From positions 62,001 to 126,000 of the forward strand of contig QBLS01000010.1 in NCBI GenBank assembly GCA_003249015.1: DNA of 64,000 bases. Reading direction: 5' to 3'. Source of the DNA: Pseudanabaena sp. (GTDB lineage: Bacteria; Cyanobacteriota; Cyanobacteriia; Pseudanabaenales; Pseudanabaenaceae). This document shows positions 37,740-46,942 of the stretch, in pieces. Made by a program: the position numbers and the translations under genes. The notes under the pieces were generated by a model that had not been told where the DNA came from, searched no databases, and saw nothing but the letters and a program-made list of their open reading frames with translations. Numbering within the stretch: position 1 is the first letter of the stretch; each line of letters starts with the position of its first letter.

Positions 37740-40037
37740 CTAACGACCTCCCGTTGTCTTATCACCCGAATCAACGCGGAACCGCTCTACAGAATCCTGT
37801 AGACTGCGAGCTACACCCACTAGGTTTTGTAGTGAAGCGGACACTCGTTGAGATTCCTGTGAGGTTTCCTGTGCAGTCAGCTCGACCGACTGCATAACCT
37901 GTGACACTGTTCTAGAAGTCTCGGTTTGCTTGACTGTATCTTCGGTAATTGATAGTACGAGGGTTTCAATGCGGTGAGAAACTTGGATAATGTCCGTGAG
38001 TGACTGTCGGGCTTGTTCGGCTCGTTTTGTACCATCGATAACCTGTTGAGTCCCAACTTCCATTGCTTGTTGCACATTACTGGTTTCACTCTGAATTTGC
38101 AACACAATTTGCTCGATTTCCTTAGACGCTTTTGCCGCCCGATCCGCTAGCTGTCGAACTTCGTCCGCCACGATCGCAAACCCACGTCCTGCATCACCTG
38201 CTCTCGCCGCTTCAATACTGGCGTTAAGTGCGAGTAAGTTAGTTCGGGAGGCGATTGAAGAAATCAAACCAACAATTTTAGAGATTTCCTGTGAAGACTC
38301 ACCTAGTCGTTTTACCTTGCGGGTAGTCTCAGCCACAGTTTCGCGGATATCCATAATACCTGCCACTGTGCGTTCTACCGCCTCGCCACCCTTAATTGCA
38401 GTTTCTGACGCAAGTTTGGCAACTTGGTCAGCTTGTCGGGCGCTTTCGGCTACCCGTTGAATCGATTCAGTCATCATCTGCACTGAATTCAAGGTGACGC
38501 TTAACTCTTCCGCTTGACGCAATGCATCTGAGGATAAGCTACGCGCAAAAGCTTCATTTTCGCGAGAGCTATCGTTAACCTGTCGCGCCGCAATTTTTAC
38601 TTGGTTAACAATTTCTCTTAAGTTTTGAATGGTGAGGTTAAAGGAGTCGGCAACCGCACCGAGCACGTCGGCTGTTACCTCTGCTTGCACGGTCAAGTCT
38701 CCTCGCGCTGCACCTTCTACGTCATCTAGTAAGCGAATTACCTGACGCTGTAAGTCTTCTTTAGCCTGTTCTTGCTCGGCAGCTTTGCGCTGGGCTTCGG
38801 TGGTATTAGACACAATCGATTGGATCATTTGGTTAAAGCTGGCGGCGAGCTTACCAAAGTCATCTTCACTGTATACAGAAGCCCTCGGACTCATATCGCC
38901 ACGAATTACGGCATCAAACTGAGCTTGTAGATTTTCAGTTGACTGCTCAATGAGCTTCGACGATCGCTTACCTAAGCCCCAAGCCACAAACCCACTCCCC
39001 AGAGCTGCTGCACCTGCCATCATCCAACCCGTATTACGAATTTGCTCGCGTTGACTGGCATCTTTGATGGAGCCTGTTGCTGAATTGGTGACTATGCCCG
39101 CTGCAATCACCGCTACCACTCCAGCCGCGATCGCAGTAATCACATTTTTAGTTCTCAGAGGCATATTGTCAAAGGGTGAAAATAACCCCCCTTGTTCTGT
39201 AGTCTCAGCAACTACCTCTGCCCCAGTTCGACCACTTGCTGTACTATTAATCGCGCCCAATCCAAAAAGCTCGGCTTCATTGTTGGTTTGGTCAAACCTG
39301 CTGGCTGTCATATCGCTACCTGCTACAGCCGTTGTATTGCTGCGAGCTGCCGAAGAAAAATCTTGATCAAAGCTGGCAAACGACTGGCTGGATACCATCT
39401 GCGTTGCCTCGGAGTCGCTAAAAGATCCAGAGAAAGAAGATTCACTGAGGTCATCAAAATCATCAAATTCATCCATGAACATGATGTCTGAGTTACCCTG
39501 AGAACCTGTGTTATTTGATTGATATTCAGAATTAAAATTTGCGCTTACACTCTGAGTTTCCGCCGAGTAGCCATACGAACCATTGGAAGAAACATCACTA
39601 AAGTCTTCAAAGTCTAGTTCGCCAGCATTAGGGGTTTGAATATTTTGATTCCACGATTCTTGAGAGTAGCTGGCGCTGTATTCTTCGTATTGTTGACCAT
39701 CAAATCTATCGGGAGTTTCATTGAGGCTACTATTCCCATAAGCGTCATTGCTATAGTCTAGTTCTAGTCTTTCTTTTGCTGCAGCTATGCCACTATGAGC
39801 ATATTCAAGAATTGAGCTGTCATTGGTTAGTTGCAGGACGATTTCATACTCACCAATCGAATCTTTGTACCGTTCTAAAGCAAGATTAATATGGGCATGG
39901 AGTAATCGATACATAGGATCGCTAGGGCATCCTTGCACAAGTTGCTGAGTGAGCTGGGCAGCTTGGCTATATTCCCCTTGCATATATGCTAGAGAAGCCT
40001 TTTCGTATTCTTTTTGATACTGTGTACTTGATGCCAT
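37740..40037 (-). CDS. Methyl-accepting chemotaxis protein (PilJ-like) with N-terminal TPR and acidic region
   Basis: The protein has 765 residues. Residues 1-115 are TPR-like ([20 protein letters not shown] and [14 protein letters not shown]). An acidic/Ser-rich segment follows (about 120-285, including [14 protein letters not shown]). Two membrane helices (about 294-316 and 332-352) are separated by only about 15 residues, so almost nothing faces the periplasm. HAMP domains follow ([19 protein letters not shown]). The signalling tip is [18 protein letters not shown] near 590. The receptor would therefore sense cytoplasmic or membrane cues, possibly through its TPR end (inference). AGGAG precedes the ATG. 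It is the third gene of the operon. Confidence 0.94.
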   Translation of the reverse strand: MASSTQYQKEYEKASLAYMQGEYSQAAQLTQQLVQGCPSDPMYRLLHAHINLALERYKDSIGEYEIVLQLTNDSSILEYAHSGIAAAKERLELDYSNDAYGNSSLNETPDRFDGQQYEEYSASYSQESWNQNIQTPNAGELDFEDFSDVSSNGSYGYSAETQSVSANFNSEYQSNNTGSQGNSDIMFMDEFDDFDDLSESSFSGSFSDSEATQMVSSQSFASFDQDFSSAARSNTTAVAGSDMTASRFDQTNNEAELFGLGAINSTASGRTGAEVVAETTEQGGLFSPFDNMPLRTKNVITAIAAGVVAVIAAGIVTNSATGSIKDASQREQIRNTGWMMAGAAALGSGFVAWGLGKRSSKLIEQSTENLQAQFDAVIRGDMSPRASVYSEDDFGKLAASFNQMIQSIVSNTTEAQRKAAEQEQAKEDLQRQVIRLLDDVEGAARGDLTVQAEVTADVLGAVADSFNLTIQNLREIVNQVKIAARQVNDSSRENEAFARSLSSDALRQAEELSVTLNSVQMMTESIQRVAESARQADQVAKLASETAIKGGEAVERTVAGIMDIRETVAETTRKVKRLGESSQEISKIVGLISSIASRTNLLALNASIEAARAGDAGRGFAIVADEVRQLADRAAKASKEIEQIVLQIQSETSNVQQAMEVGTQQVIDGTKRAEQARQSLTDIIQVSHRIETLVLSITEDTVKQTETSRTVSQVMQSVELTAQETSQESQRVSASLQNLVGVARSLQDSVERFRVDSGDKTTGGR

Positions 40038-40204
40038 TTGCTTTCTCCTAAGAACCCTAAAAACCCTAAAATATTTGCTGGTAAACCGAAATTATTTTGG
40101 AACTCGTCTACTTTTAACTTTAATATTCTCAGCCCTGTACTCAACACAAAATCAAAAACTATTTCTATATAGATGCATATAGTTTAAGTCCTGTAGGGCT
40201 CACC

Positions 40205-40732
40205 TTAAGATGCCCATCGTGCTGATCGCAAAATGTTGACTTGATCAAGCAGTTTGAGGGGTTCACTGTCCTCCATTACCCATTCACCTTTGATAAATGG
40301 AGCCATGCTATCTGAGCTATTGCGAGAGCCACTCAGTTGTGCTGAGTCTAGCCAAGCCATAACACCAATCTGCTCGACAGCCAACCCCAGCATCATGCCC
40401 TGATCTTCGATCGCAATGATAGAGACTTCTGAGCGGTCTGTGTTAACTGGAGGCGACTCGCCTAAAAACTGACCTAGGTCTCCGACCCAAACTACTCTAC
40501 CCCGTATATTAACAGTACCCAATAATAATGGTGAAACATTGGGCATCGGATTAATCCGATCGGGAGCATATTCCAAAACTTGACTAACTCCGATTGCTGG
40601 CAAGGCAAACTCAATTCCAGAAGCTACAAAAAACCTTAAATGTAGCTCACCTTCTGGAGCTTCGAGTCCTTGCTCAAAGTCAGTTGTCTGATCTTGATTG
40701 ATGCCGGGGAAGAAATCCTGTTTTCCTGCCAT
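40205..40732 (-). CDS. CheW-like coupling protein (PilI/PixI type)
   Basis: The protein has 175 residues from ATG 40732 (MAGKQDFFPGINQDQ); a TTG eight codons upstream is an alternative. A single CheW domain is seen: LHLRFFVASGIEFALPAIGV, then INPMPNVSPLLLGTVNIRGR with the conserved NxRG, then VVWVGDLGQFLG. It links the MCP to the CheA kinase and belongs to the same minus-strand operon, second gene. Confidence 0.92.
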   Translation of the reverse strand: MAGKQDFFPGINQDQTTDFEQGLEAPEGELHLRFFVASGIEFALPAIGVSQVLEYAPDRINPMPNVSPLLLGTVNIRGRVVWVGDLGQFLGESPPVNTDRSEVSIIAIEDQGMMLGLAVEQIGVMAWLDSAQLSGSRNSSDSMAPFIKGEWVMEDSEPLKLLDQVNILRSARWAS

Positions 40733-40876
40733 AATCTGAAAAGCTCTACCTTGCAAGATTGCAAATTTTGGGTGTCATCAAGTTTGAACTTGGGGAAATC
40801 TTAAAGCAATGATAGTAACGAACAGGGCTAAAATGATCAAGAATTGTCAGTACTTTTACTACTATTACTAAAATTC

Positions 40877-41245
40877 TTAAGCTTTTCTCAGTAACTGCTT
40901 GACAGTACCAACTAGCTCTTGGGGTTGAAAGGGTTTGGAGATGTAGGCATCAGCCCCTTGTTTCATTCCCCAATAGCGATCAAATTCTTCACCTTTAGAT
41001 GAACACATCACTACGGGAATGCGCTCAGTTTTAGGGTCAGTTTTAATCCTACGGCACAGTTCATATCCGTTCATACGAGGCATGACAATATCCATGACCA
41101 CGATATCTGGACAGTTGCCCTGCATTTGTTCTAGAGCTTCTACCCCATCACCAGCAGTTTTGACCTTTAAGCCACTTCCTATAAGTAAATCTTCAATCAT
41201 TTCCCTCTGTGTAACACTATCTTCGACCACCAAAACTATACTCAT
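40877..41245 (-). CDS. CheY-like response regulator (PilH/PixH type)
   Basis: The protein has 122 residues and is a lone receiver domain. Acidic pocket residues are in VLVVEDSVTQREM, the phospho-Asp in DIVVMDIVMPRMNGYEL, the Thr/Ser switch in VVMCSSKGE, and Lys in AYISKPFQP. It is the first gene of the operon. The PatA-type regulator (PilG/PixG) that often precedes it in cyanobacteria is not found in the upstream 660 bases. Confidence 0.93.
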   Translation of the reverse strand: MSIVLVVEDSVTQREMIEDLLIGSGLKVKTAGDGVEALEQMQGNCPDIVVMDIVMPRMNGYELCRRIKTDPKTERIPVVMCSSKGEEFDRYWGMKQGADAYISKPFQPQELVGTVKQLLRKA

Positions 41246-41909
41246 ACAAGAATGCCTCGATAGGGTGCTTTCACTTTCTTGGCTTGCTCAATTTAAGGGC
41301 TTACCAAAAAAATTTAAACTATTTGTGATCTTATTTAAAAACCAGAGTCTATATCTGTGGTGCATGCTGCGCGTGTGCCATAGATTTTTAGGTTTTTATA
41401 CTTAACAATTCTAGCCTTACACCAAAACAATAGCTACTGCCACCTAGATTACCAAGAAACTAGTGGCGGAGGCTTCTGTTTTTTGTATCCTAACAATAGT
41501 GGCGACATCTATATAGCGCTTTTCAAGCAAGCAAGATATAGAAGCTAGTTGCCCTGCCTTCGGCGGGGAAACAAACCCTTATTTTACTAGACTGATCAAT
41601 GCTATAAAGCGGTGTAGCCCTTTCTTGATTTAGAAACTTTTGCTAGGTTTGATTTTCAATTTACAAAATCGCAACAACACTCTTGTGAATTGGCATTGCT
41701 AGAGTCATGGACAATAGGTTAAAGCTGAAAGTCAAGACACAAAATACCATGTATGGGACTTTTGATTGTGGTCAATACCAAACAATTTTCCCTAAAATTA
41801 GAAGTGCGTAACGGTGCAAGGTTCTGTCTAAACAACGATCCCTAAGAGTATGACTACACTTTCATGGATTGAAACCCAAACCCAGTAAGGGTTTTATATG
41901 GTCTGGAGC
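41246..41909. other. 660-bp region upstream of the chemotaxis operon, no gene found
   Basis: It lies between the chemotaxis operon (leftward) and the end of comM (also leftward). Only ORFs shorter than about 50 codons without ribosome sites occur. A small hairpin (TGCC-TTC-GGC type) lies near 41550-41568. A CCCAAACCCAGTAAGGGTTT motif at 41875-41894 resembles one at 20467-20487. It must hold the operon promoter and perhaps a long leader. Confidence 0.5.
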
Positions 41910-43433
41910 CTAGGTGACGCGGTCTAAAGTGCGATACTGCACTGCTTCCGCAATGTGCACAACCTGAATATCCTCACAATTAGCCAAGTCCGCGATCGTC
42001 CGCGCTACTTTGAGAATGCGGTCTGTGGCTCTGGCTGATAAGCCTAAACGCTTGATCGCTGCTTCTAATAAATTGCGAGAAGCTTCGTCAAGTTGACACC
42101 ATTGCCGTAAATGCCTTGATTGCATCTGAGCATTGCAGTTTACTCTGCTCTCTCCTTGAAATCTAACTTGTTGAATTTGTCGCGAAGTTTCCACCCTTGC
42201 TTTGACTGCACTGGAGGTTTCACCTTCTGGCGATCGCGTCATTTCTTCGGGCTTGAGTCTGGCTACATTTACCTGTAAGTCAATGCGATCCATCAGCGGT
42301 CCTGATAATTTTGCCCAGTATTGTTCCCGTTGACGGGGCGTACAAGTGCAGGGCTGGATCGTATCGCCGTAATAGCCACACTGACAAGGGTTTGTGCTTG
42401 CGACCAACGTAAATTGCGCGGGGAAGGTGACAGACTGGCGGGTGCGGGAGATACTAACAAAGCCATCTTCTAGGGGTTGGCGCAGGAACTCTAGTACATC
42501 CCTTTTGAACTCGGTTAGTTCGTCAAGAAATAAGATCCCATTTGTGGCTAAAGTTATCTCCCCAGGACGGGGAAAGCTGCCGCCACCAACCAGTGAGGGA
42601 CCTGAGGCGGAATGGTGAGGACTACGAAAGGGGCGATCGCGAATTAAGCCCTTACCTTTCATTAAGCCTGCAACGGAATGGATGCGGGTTACTTCGAGGG
42701 CTTCGTCAAAACTCATGTTGGGCAAAATGCTAGGTAATCGCCTTGCGAGTAAGGTTTTACCTGAGCCTGGGGGTCCCACAAAGATGAGGTTGTGTCCCCC
42801 CGCCGCCGCGATTTCGAGGGCGCGACGTGCTTGTTGCTGACCTTTGACATCTTTGAGGTCTAGCTTAAATTCATCTTCTTGCCATTTGATATTGGGGTTA
42901 GCGACTTCGGGTTGGTACTTTTCGGGGTTTGCCAAAAAGTTACCAACCTCTGTAATTGTCTGCAATCCGTAAACTGCTAAGCCTTTGACTAGAGCTGCTT
43001 CTTGGGCGTTTTCTTTGGGGACGATGATGCCGACCATACCTAATTTCTGGGCTGCGGCAGCGATCGGCAATACTCCTGATACGGGTCTTAGGGAGCCATC
43101 TAAAGATACTTCGCCAAGAAACAGATGATCTCCTAATAATTGTGGATCGACCTGTTCCGATGCGGCAAGAATACCGATACTAATTGGCAAATCAAAAATA
43201 GGCCCTTCTTTGCGAAGGTCGGCAGGTGTGAGGTTGATGACGATTTTACGCATTGGAAAAGCGTAGCCAGCATTTTTGATGGCGGCTTTGACGCGCTCTC
43301 GACTTTCTTGTACGGCTGTATCAGGCAATCCGACTAGGGTGATTCCAGGCAATCCACCTGAGACATCTACTTCTACTCCTACTTGGACTGCCTCGATTCC
43401 TAAGATTGACGCGCTCCAGACTCTTGCTAGCAC
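41910..43433 (-). CDS. comM: YifB/ComM family Mg-chelatase-like AAA+ ATPase
   Basis: The protein has 507 residues. An N-terminal Lon-protease-like domain (EVDVSGGLPGITLVGLPD) leads to the AAA+ core with Walker A FVGPPGSGKTLLARRL, the FRSPHHSASGPSLVGGG loop, Walker B GILFLDELTEF, and a C-terminal Mg-chelatase lid with CQCGYYGD and CTCTPRQREQYW. ComM is a hexameric helicase that promotes branch migration during natural transformation. Competence together with type IV pili is plausible in this organism (inference). Confidence 0.95.
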   Translation of the reverse strand: MLARVWSASILGIEAVQVGVEVDVSGGLPGITLVGLPDTAVQESRERVKAAIKNAGYAFPMRKIVINLTPADLRKEGPIFDLPISIGILAASEQVDPQLLGDHLFLGEVSLDGSLRPVSGVLPIAAAAQKLGMVGIIVPKENAQEAALVKGLAVYGLQTITEVGNFLANPEKYQPEVANPNIKWQEDEFKLDLKDVKGQQQARRALEIAAAGGHNLIFVGPPGSGKTLLARRLPSILPNMSFDEALEVTRIHSVAGLMKGKGLIRDRPFRSPHHSASGPSLVGGGSFPRPGEITLATNGILFLDELTEFKRDVLEFLRQPLEDGFVSISRTRQSVTFPAQFTLVASTNPCQCGYYGDTIQPCTCTPRQREQYWAKLSGPLMDRIDLQVNVARLKPEEMTRSPEGETSSAVKARVETSRQIQQVRFQGESRVNCNAQMQSRHLRQWCQLDEASRNLLEAAIKRLGLSARATDRILKVARTIADLANCEDIQVVHIAEAVQYRTLDRVT

Positions 43434-43489
43434 TTTAATTTACGAAAAATAAATTTTAGACAATTACCATCTTACTACTCCAGTTCCAG

Positions 43490-43536
43490 TCAAGAAATAG
43501 CTGTGCGCGGCAAAGCCGCGCACAGCTATTTCTTGA
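43490..43536. terminator. Palindrome, 22-bp arms
   Basis: Perfect 22-bp arms with an AAA loop, centre GTGCGCGGC/GCCGCGCAC, between the 93-aa gene and the comM start (both minus strand). It may terminate the former. Confidence 0.8.
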
Positions 43537-43578
43537 GTCACGGTACGAAGCGCCGCTTAAAAATCTTTTGGGTGTTAG

Positions 43579-43860
43579 TTATACGGCTTCTGACATAATG
43601 CGCGATCGCGATTTGGCATCCTGAATTTCGATTACTTTTGCACTGACGACTGTGAGATTGTCATTAAAAGATTCTTGAAAAAAGTGTTTTAATTCACCAG
43701 TTTGCCAAGACATTTCAAAGGGATGAACAGCTAAGCTACAGGCTTGCCAAGTGGCGGCAACAGGAACATCTAGCTTTTCGCAGGAGCCGCCTCTCCTCCC
43801 TTCTGGTTGGTAGTATCGACAAAATCGACAAGCTACGATAGAACTACCTGAAGAATTCAT
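43579..43860 (-). CDS. Small cysteine-containing protein of unknown function (93 aa)
   Basis: I do not recognise a named family. Four cysteines occur in the first half: VACRFCRYYQPEGRRG, then GSCEKLDVP, then WQACSLAVHPF, a spacing (C-x2-C-x13-C-x14-C) that suggests a zinc or Fe-S site. It is soluble with no signal peptide. The pattern looks conserved rather than random, and the gene stands alone between comM and a palindrome-rich gap. Function unknown. Confidence 0.75.
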   Translation of the reverse strand: MNSSGSSIVACRFCRYYQPEGRRGGSCEKLDVPVAATWQACSLAVHPFEMSWQTGELKHFFQESFNDNLTVVSAKVIEIQDAKSRSRIMSEAV

Positions 43861-44062
43861 GTTTTTAATTTGGCTTAGCCAAAATTGAGAAAAAAATTTT
43901 TATTAATTAAGTTAATTATGAAGGGTCAATTTTTTGATTAAAATCATATCAAAGCTTTGTGTAGAGAGGATTTTAGCGATCCTGAACAAAGTATAAATTT
44001 AACAATGTCTTAAGTGATTACTGTGAGGCTTTGATGACAACACTGTCAGGAAATCATTACTG

Positions 44063-44121
44063 TTCAGGAGCAAAAGAATAATGGCGGCGCTTCGCGCCGC
44101 CATTATTCTTTTGCTCCTGAA
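44063..44121. repeat. Longest palindrome in the window, 28-bp perfect arms
   Basis: Perfect 28-bp arms around loop TTC, centre ATGGCGGCGC/GCGCCGCCAT, outer arms TTCAGGAGCAAAAGAATA. It is far from any gene end on its left side, so it is not an obvious terminator. Confidence 0.9.
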
Positions 44122-44155
44122 TGATGTAGGAGGGGCTTTGGGCTTAAATCCAAAT

Positions 44156-44206
44156 CAAGGAATATATTAAAAGTGTTGGCTTGCAACACTTTCAATATAT
44201 TCCTTG
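44156..44206. terminator. Palindrome after the TPR gene, about 23-bp arms with one mismatch
   Basis: Arms CAAGGAATATATT and AAAGTGTTG pair with one A/C mismatch around a 5-nt loop. It lies 30 bases beyond the stop of the minus-strand TPR gene. Confidence 0.7.
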
Positions 44207-44235
44207 GGATTCGTTTAATCGACCAGAAGCTATGT

Positions 44236-44751
44236 TTAGCTTAAAGCGCCATACCAGACGATAAGAGAGATTAGAGAAATGGCGATCGCAAACCATAGGA
44301 AGTTATTCTTGCTATCTGATACTGGCTTTTGTAAGGGAATTTCTCGAAATGGTTTTTGATTGTTAGAGCGTGGCTTGGTATTGGTAATGGGTTTGGATTG
44401 ATAGCTGTCGGGAGATTCTAAAATTGGGACTTCGGATACTACGCCTTCAAGTTTGGAGAGTTGTGGCGCAGTTAAAATGCCCAGCATATACCTTGCGGAT
44501 TTTCGCACGGAACCTGTCGGATGTTTTTTGAGGGAGCGGCAGATAGCGATCGCCTGTTCAGTTTTGCCTGTGGCATCGTAGGAATTGGCTAGCCAAATCA
44601 AGATTTCGCCGCTTAGGTTGGAGTCTATGGCTACTAAATTTTGAGCGCGTTCGAGCAGGGCGATCGCCTGCTGATAGTTGCCACTCTCAAAATTACTGAG
44701 TCCCTCTTGATATAGTTGCGATGCTAATAGCTCGGCACTGACTTCTTCCAT
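44236..44751 (-). CDS. TPR protein with C-terminal membrane anchor
   Basis: The protein has 171 residues from ATG 44751 (MEEVSAELLASQLYQEG). The ORF opens at 44790, but AGGAGG (44765-44770) lies between the two ATGs and supports the inner one. One to two TPR units are seen (GLSNFESGNYQQAIALLERA and GEILIWLANSYDATGKTEQA), then a basic linker and a C-terminal hydrophobic helix NNFLWFAIAISLISLIVWYG. A tail-anchored scaffold is likely. It is the last gene of a minus-strand run cysK-nudix-TPR. Confidence 0.82.
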   Translation of the reverse strand: MEEVSAELLASQLYQEGLSNFESGNYQQAIALLERAQNLVAIDSNLSGEILIWLANSYDATGKTEQAIAICRSLKKHPTGSVRKSARYMLGILTAPQLSKLEGVVSEVPILESPDSYQSKPITNTKPRSNNQKPFREIPLQKPVSDSKNNFLWFAIAISLISLIVWYGALS

Positions 44752-44764
44752 CAGTAGTTTTGAA

Positions 44765-44770
44765 CCTCCT
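44765..44770 (-). promoter_or_regulatory. Ribosome binding site deciding the TPR gene start
   Basis: AGGAGG on the minus strand, 13 bases before ATG 44751, a little longer than the optimal spacing. It lies inside the coding sequence if the upstream ATG at 44790 were used. Confidence 0.6.
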
Positions 44771-44820
44771 ATGTTCAATTTGATTTTCATAGCGCGAAAA
44801 GCTGAAACCCAAACTCAGAA

Positions 44821-44857
44821 GAATATAAAAGCGTTGTTTCGCAACGCTTTTATATTC
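44821..44857. terminator. Palindrome at the nudix gene end, 16-bp arms
   Basis: Perfect arms GAATATAAAAGCGTTG with a 5-nt loop, overlapping the nudix stop codon and lying before the TPR gene. Confidence 0.75.
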
Positions 44858-45287
44858 ATTCTGGATTTGAGCGAAAAGGTCTTAAGGCTTGGACAATTTC
44901 ATAATTGGCGGCGGGGAGTTGATAAGTGTCGAGTTGCTCAACCGTTGCCCAACGGATCTCGGAACAGGCGATCGGCTGTGGTTCACCTGAAATAATGGTG
45001 CAGTGATGCACAATCAAGCTCACACGCAAAGTTTCGTACTCAAAGTCAACCGTGATTAAGTGATCACCCACCTCAACCTCGATCGCCAATTCTTCTTGAA
45101 GTTCACGCTTGATGCATTGCGCCGCAGTTTCTCCCTTCTCGATCTTGCCTCCAGGAAATTCCCAATATCCTGCAAGTTCGCCTTCAGGTAAGCGGCGATC
45201 AATCAGGATTTTTTGGCGATCGCGATCCCAAACGACACCGACTCCAATGCAACGATACTTTTTGGGATTTGGCATGGTATTAGTCAT
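44856..45287 (-). CDS. NUDIX hydrolase, MutT-like (8-oxo-dGTP diphosphatase type)
   Basis: The protein has 143 residues from ATG 45287 (MTNTMPNPKKYRCIGVGVVW); a TTG directly before is not needed, and GGAG lies 7 bases upstream. The NUDIX box is complete: GGKIEKGETAAQCIKRELQE followed by EL, matching Gx5Ex7REUxEE. The length and IDRRLPEGELAGYWEFPGG resemble MutT/YjaD-type enzymes that hydrolyse oxidised nucleotides. The ATG overlaps the cysK stop (45280-45287), so translation is coupled to cysK. Confidence 0.88.
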   Translation of the reverse strand: MTNTMPNPKKYRCIGVGVVWDRDRQKILIDRRLPEGELAGYWEFPGGKIEKGETAAQCIKRELQEELAIEVEVGDHLITVDFEYETLRVSLIVHHCTIISGEPQPIACSEIRWATVEQLDTYQLPAANYEIVQALRPFRSNPE

Positions 45288-46287
45288 CAATAAACTCCAA
45301 TCCCTTGGCTACAGGAGTTAAGCCCTTCTCGGCAAGCCATTCGGGGTTATACATTCGGCTCTGATAACGTCCACCACCATCACAGAGAATCGTGGCGATC
45401 GTATGTCCTTTGCCAAGTTTTCTGGCTAGCTTAACCGCACCGACGACATTTAAAGCGGCGGAACTGCCAATAAACAGTTCATCATGCTTCAGTAAATATT
45501 GCGCCATCTCAATCACTTGCTGGTCATACCCCCGAAAAGCGCCATCTAGTCTGGCTCGATTAAAGTTAGCGGTAGCACGGTTAATGCCAATTCCTTCAGT
45601 AATGGAATTACCCTCGGCTTTAAACTCGCCAGTGGTCAGATAACTGTAAAGCCCTGAACCCGTGGGATCGATTAAATAGGTTGCAATTTGCGGATTCTGT
45701 TCCTTGAGATATGCCGTAACGCCGCCGATGGTTCCGCCAGTGCCTGACGACATCACGACACCATCTAAATCTCCACCAGTTTGTCGCCAGATTTCGGGAG
45801 CTGTGGTTTGATAATGCGCTTCAGAGTTAGAGATATTCTCAAACTGGTTTGCCCAAAAAGCATTTTCGATTTCTTCAGCCCGACGACGAGCCACATGATA
45901 GTAATTGTCTGGGCTAGTAAAAGGCGCAGGATTAGTTAGCTCAACTTCTGCCCCTAATGTCCTCAGTAAGTCAATTTTTTCAGGGGATTGGTTGCTAGGC
46001 ATGACGATCACACTGCGGTATCCCCTAGCATTGGCGACCAGTGACAGACCGATGCCCGTATTGCCTGCTGTACCTTCCACAATTGTCCCACCTGCTTTGA
46101 GAAGTCCCGCTTTTTCAGCTTCTAAGACCATATATAAAGCAGCTCGATCTTTAACGCTACCGCCAGGATTGAGAAATTCGGCTTTACCTAAAATCGTGCA
46201 ACCTGTAGCTGCGGACAAAGATTCTATTTCAATTAGTGGGGTGTTACCGACAGAGTTTGCGAAGCCAATACGAATATCAGGTGTCAT
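45280..46287 (-). CDS. cysK: Cysteine synthase A family (O-acetylserine sulfhydrylase)
   Basis: The protein has 335 residues. The PLP lysine is in FLNPGGSVKDRAALYMV, the substrate loop in VEGTAGNTGIGLSLVA, and the phosphate-binding glycine loop in MSSGTGGTIGGVTAYL; GSSAALNVVGAV is also typical. It condenses O-acetylserine with sulfide to cysteine in the cytoplasm. It is longer at the C-terminus (SRMYNPEWLAEKGL) than the classical enzyme, as in the cyanobacterial variant often annotated cysteine synthase A. It is the first gene of an operon with the overlapping nudix gene. Confidence 0.93.
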   Translation of the reverse strand: MTPDIRIGFANSVGNTPLIEIESLSAATGCTILGKAEFLNPGGSVKDRAALYMVLEAEKAGLLKAGGTIVEGTAGNTGIGLSLVANARGYRSVIVMPSNQSPEKIDLLRTLGAEVELTNPAPFTSPDNYYHVARRRAEEIENAFWANQFENISNSEAHYQTTAPEIWRQTGGDLDGVVMSSGTGGTIGGVTAYLKEQNPQIATYLIDPTGSGLYSYLTTGEFKAEGNSITEGIGINRATANFNRARLDGAFRGYDQQVIEMAQYLLKHDELFIGSSAALNVVGAVKLARKLGKGHTIATILCDGGGRYQSRMYNPEWLAEKGLTPVAKGLEFIDD

Positions 46288-46377
46288 GAAATATTAAAAG
46301 AAATTAACTACAGAAGAGATCTACGACTTGTTGACTACCATCAGTATAAGTCTGAGTGCAATTAAATATAAAACTCT

Positions 46378-46416
46378 AAAAGCTGTAGCGTACACTGCGC
46401 TTACGCTACAGCTTTT
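46378..46416. repeat. Palindrome between divergent cysK and usp genes
   Basis: Perfect 15-bp arms AAAAGCTGTAGCGTA with a 9-nt loop. It lies between two divergent start codons, so it cannot be a terminator for either gene. Confidence 0.75.
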
Positions 46417-46473
46417 GGCTCTAATTTCTGATTGTACTTAACTAGTTATTGTTCTTAAGCTTACGTTAATTAT

Positions 46474-46926
46474 ATGAAATTTTTAGTTTCTATTGATGGT
46501 TCTCAAGCAAGTGAACATGCCCTTACTAAAGCTCTCAGCTTGGCGATCCCTTTGCAAGCTGAAATTGTCTTGCTAACTGTAGTTGAGCCTTTGAGCAGCT
46601 ATGTTCCCGAAGTGATGATGCCAACTGGCGATTGGGTCGGTTGGCGCGGGTTGCCCGATGTGGAATTGGAACAAAAAATTCTGAAAGCAGGGCAAGCTCT
46701 ACTGCAAAAGGCGCAAGATGCTTGTGAGCAACAGAAAGCATCTTGTACCACTAGACTAGAAGTAGGACAGCCACGCGACGTGATTTGTCGGGTGGTTGTC
46801 GATGAAAATCCCGATCTACTAATCATTGGTTCGCGGGGATTGGGTTCTGTGGAACGGATGATGTTGGGAAGTGTGAGCGACTATGTGGTACATCACTGCA
46901 CTTCACCTGTTTTAGTCGTGCGCTAA
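46474..46926 (+). CDS. Universal stress protein (UspA family, ATP-binding type)
   Basis: The protein has 150 residues. The N-terminal strand MKFLVSIDGSQASEHALTKA carries the nucleotide-site Asp, and the C-terminal GSRGLGSVERMMLGSVSDYV matches G-2x-G-9x-G(S/T) of ATP-binding USPs. These proteins act in the cytoplasm in stress responses; the exact role is unknown. The next gene starts 16 bases after its stop, suggesting an operon with the 2Fe-2S protein. Confidence 0.93.
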   Translation: MKFLVSIDGSQASEHALTKALSLAIPLQAEIVLLTVVEPLSSYVPEVMMPTGDWVGWRGLPDVELEQKILKAGQALLQKAQDACEQQKASCTTRLEVGQPRDVICRVVVDENPDLLIIGSRGLGSVERMMLGSVSDYVVHHCTSPVLVVR

Positions 46927-46942
46927 GTTTAATTTTTTAATA

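Larger units (their letters stand above)
43861..44235. other. Intergenic region with two long palindromes
   Basis: It contains the 28-bp-armed palindrome at 44063-44121 and the palindrome at 44156-44206. The first 180 bases are AT-rich and probably the promoter of the 93-aa gene. No ORF is supported. Confidence 0.6.
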
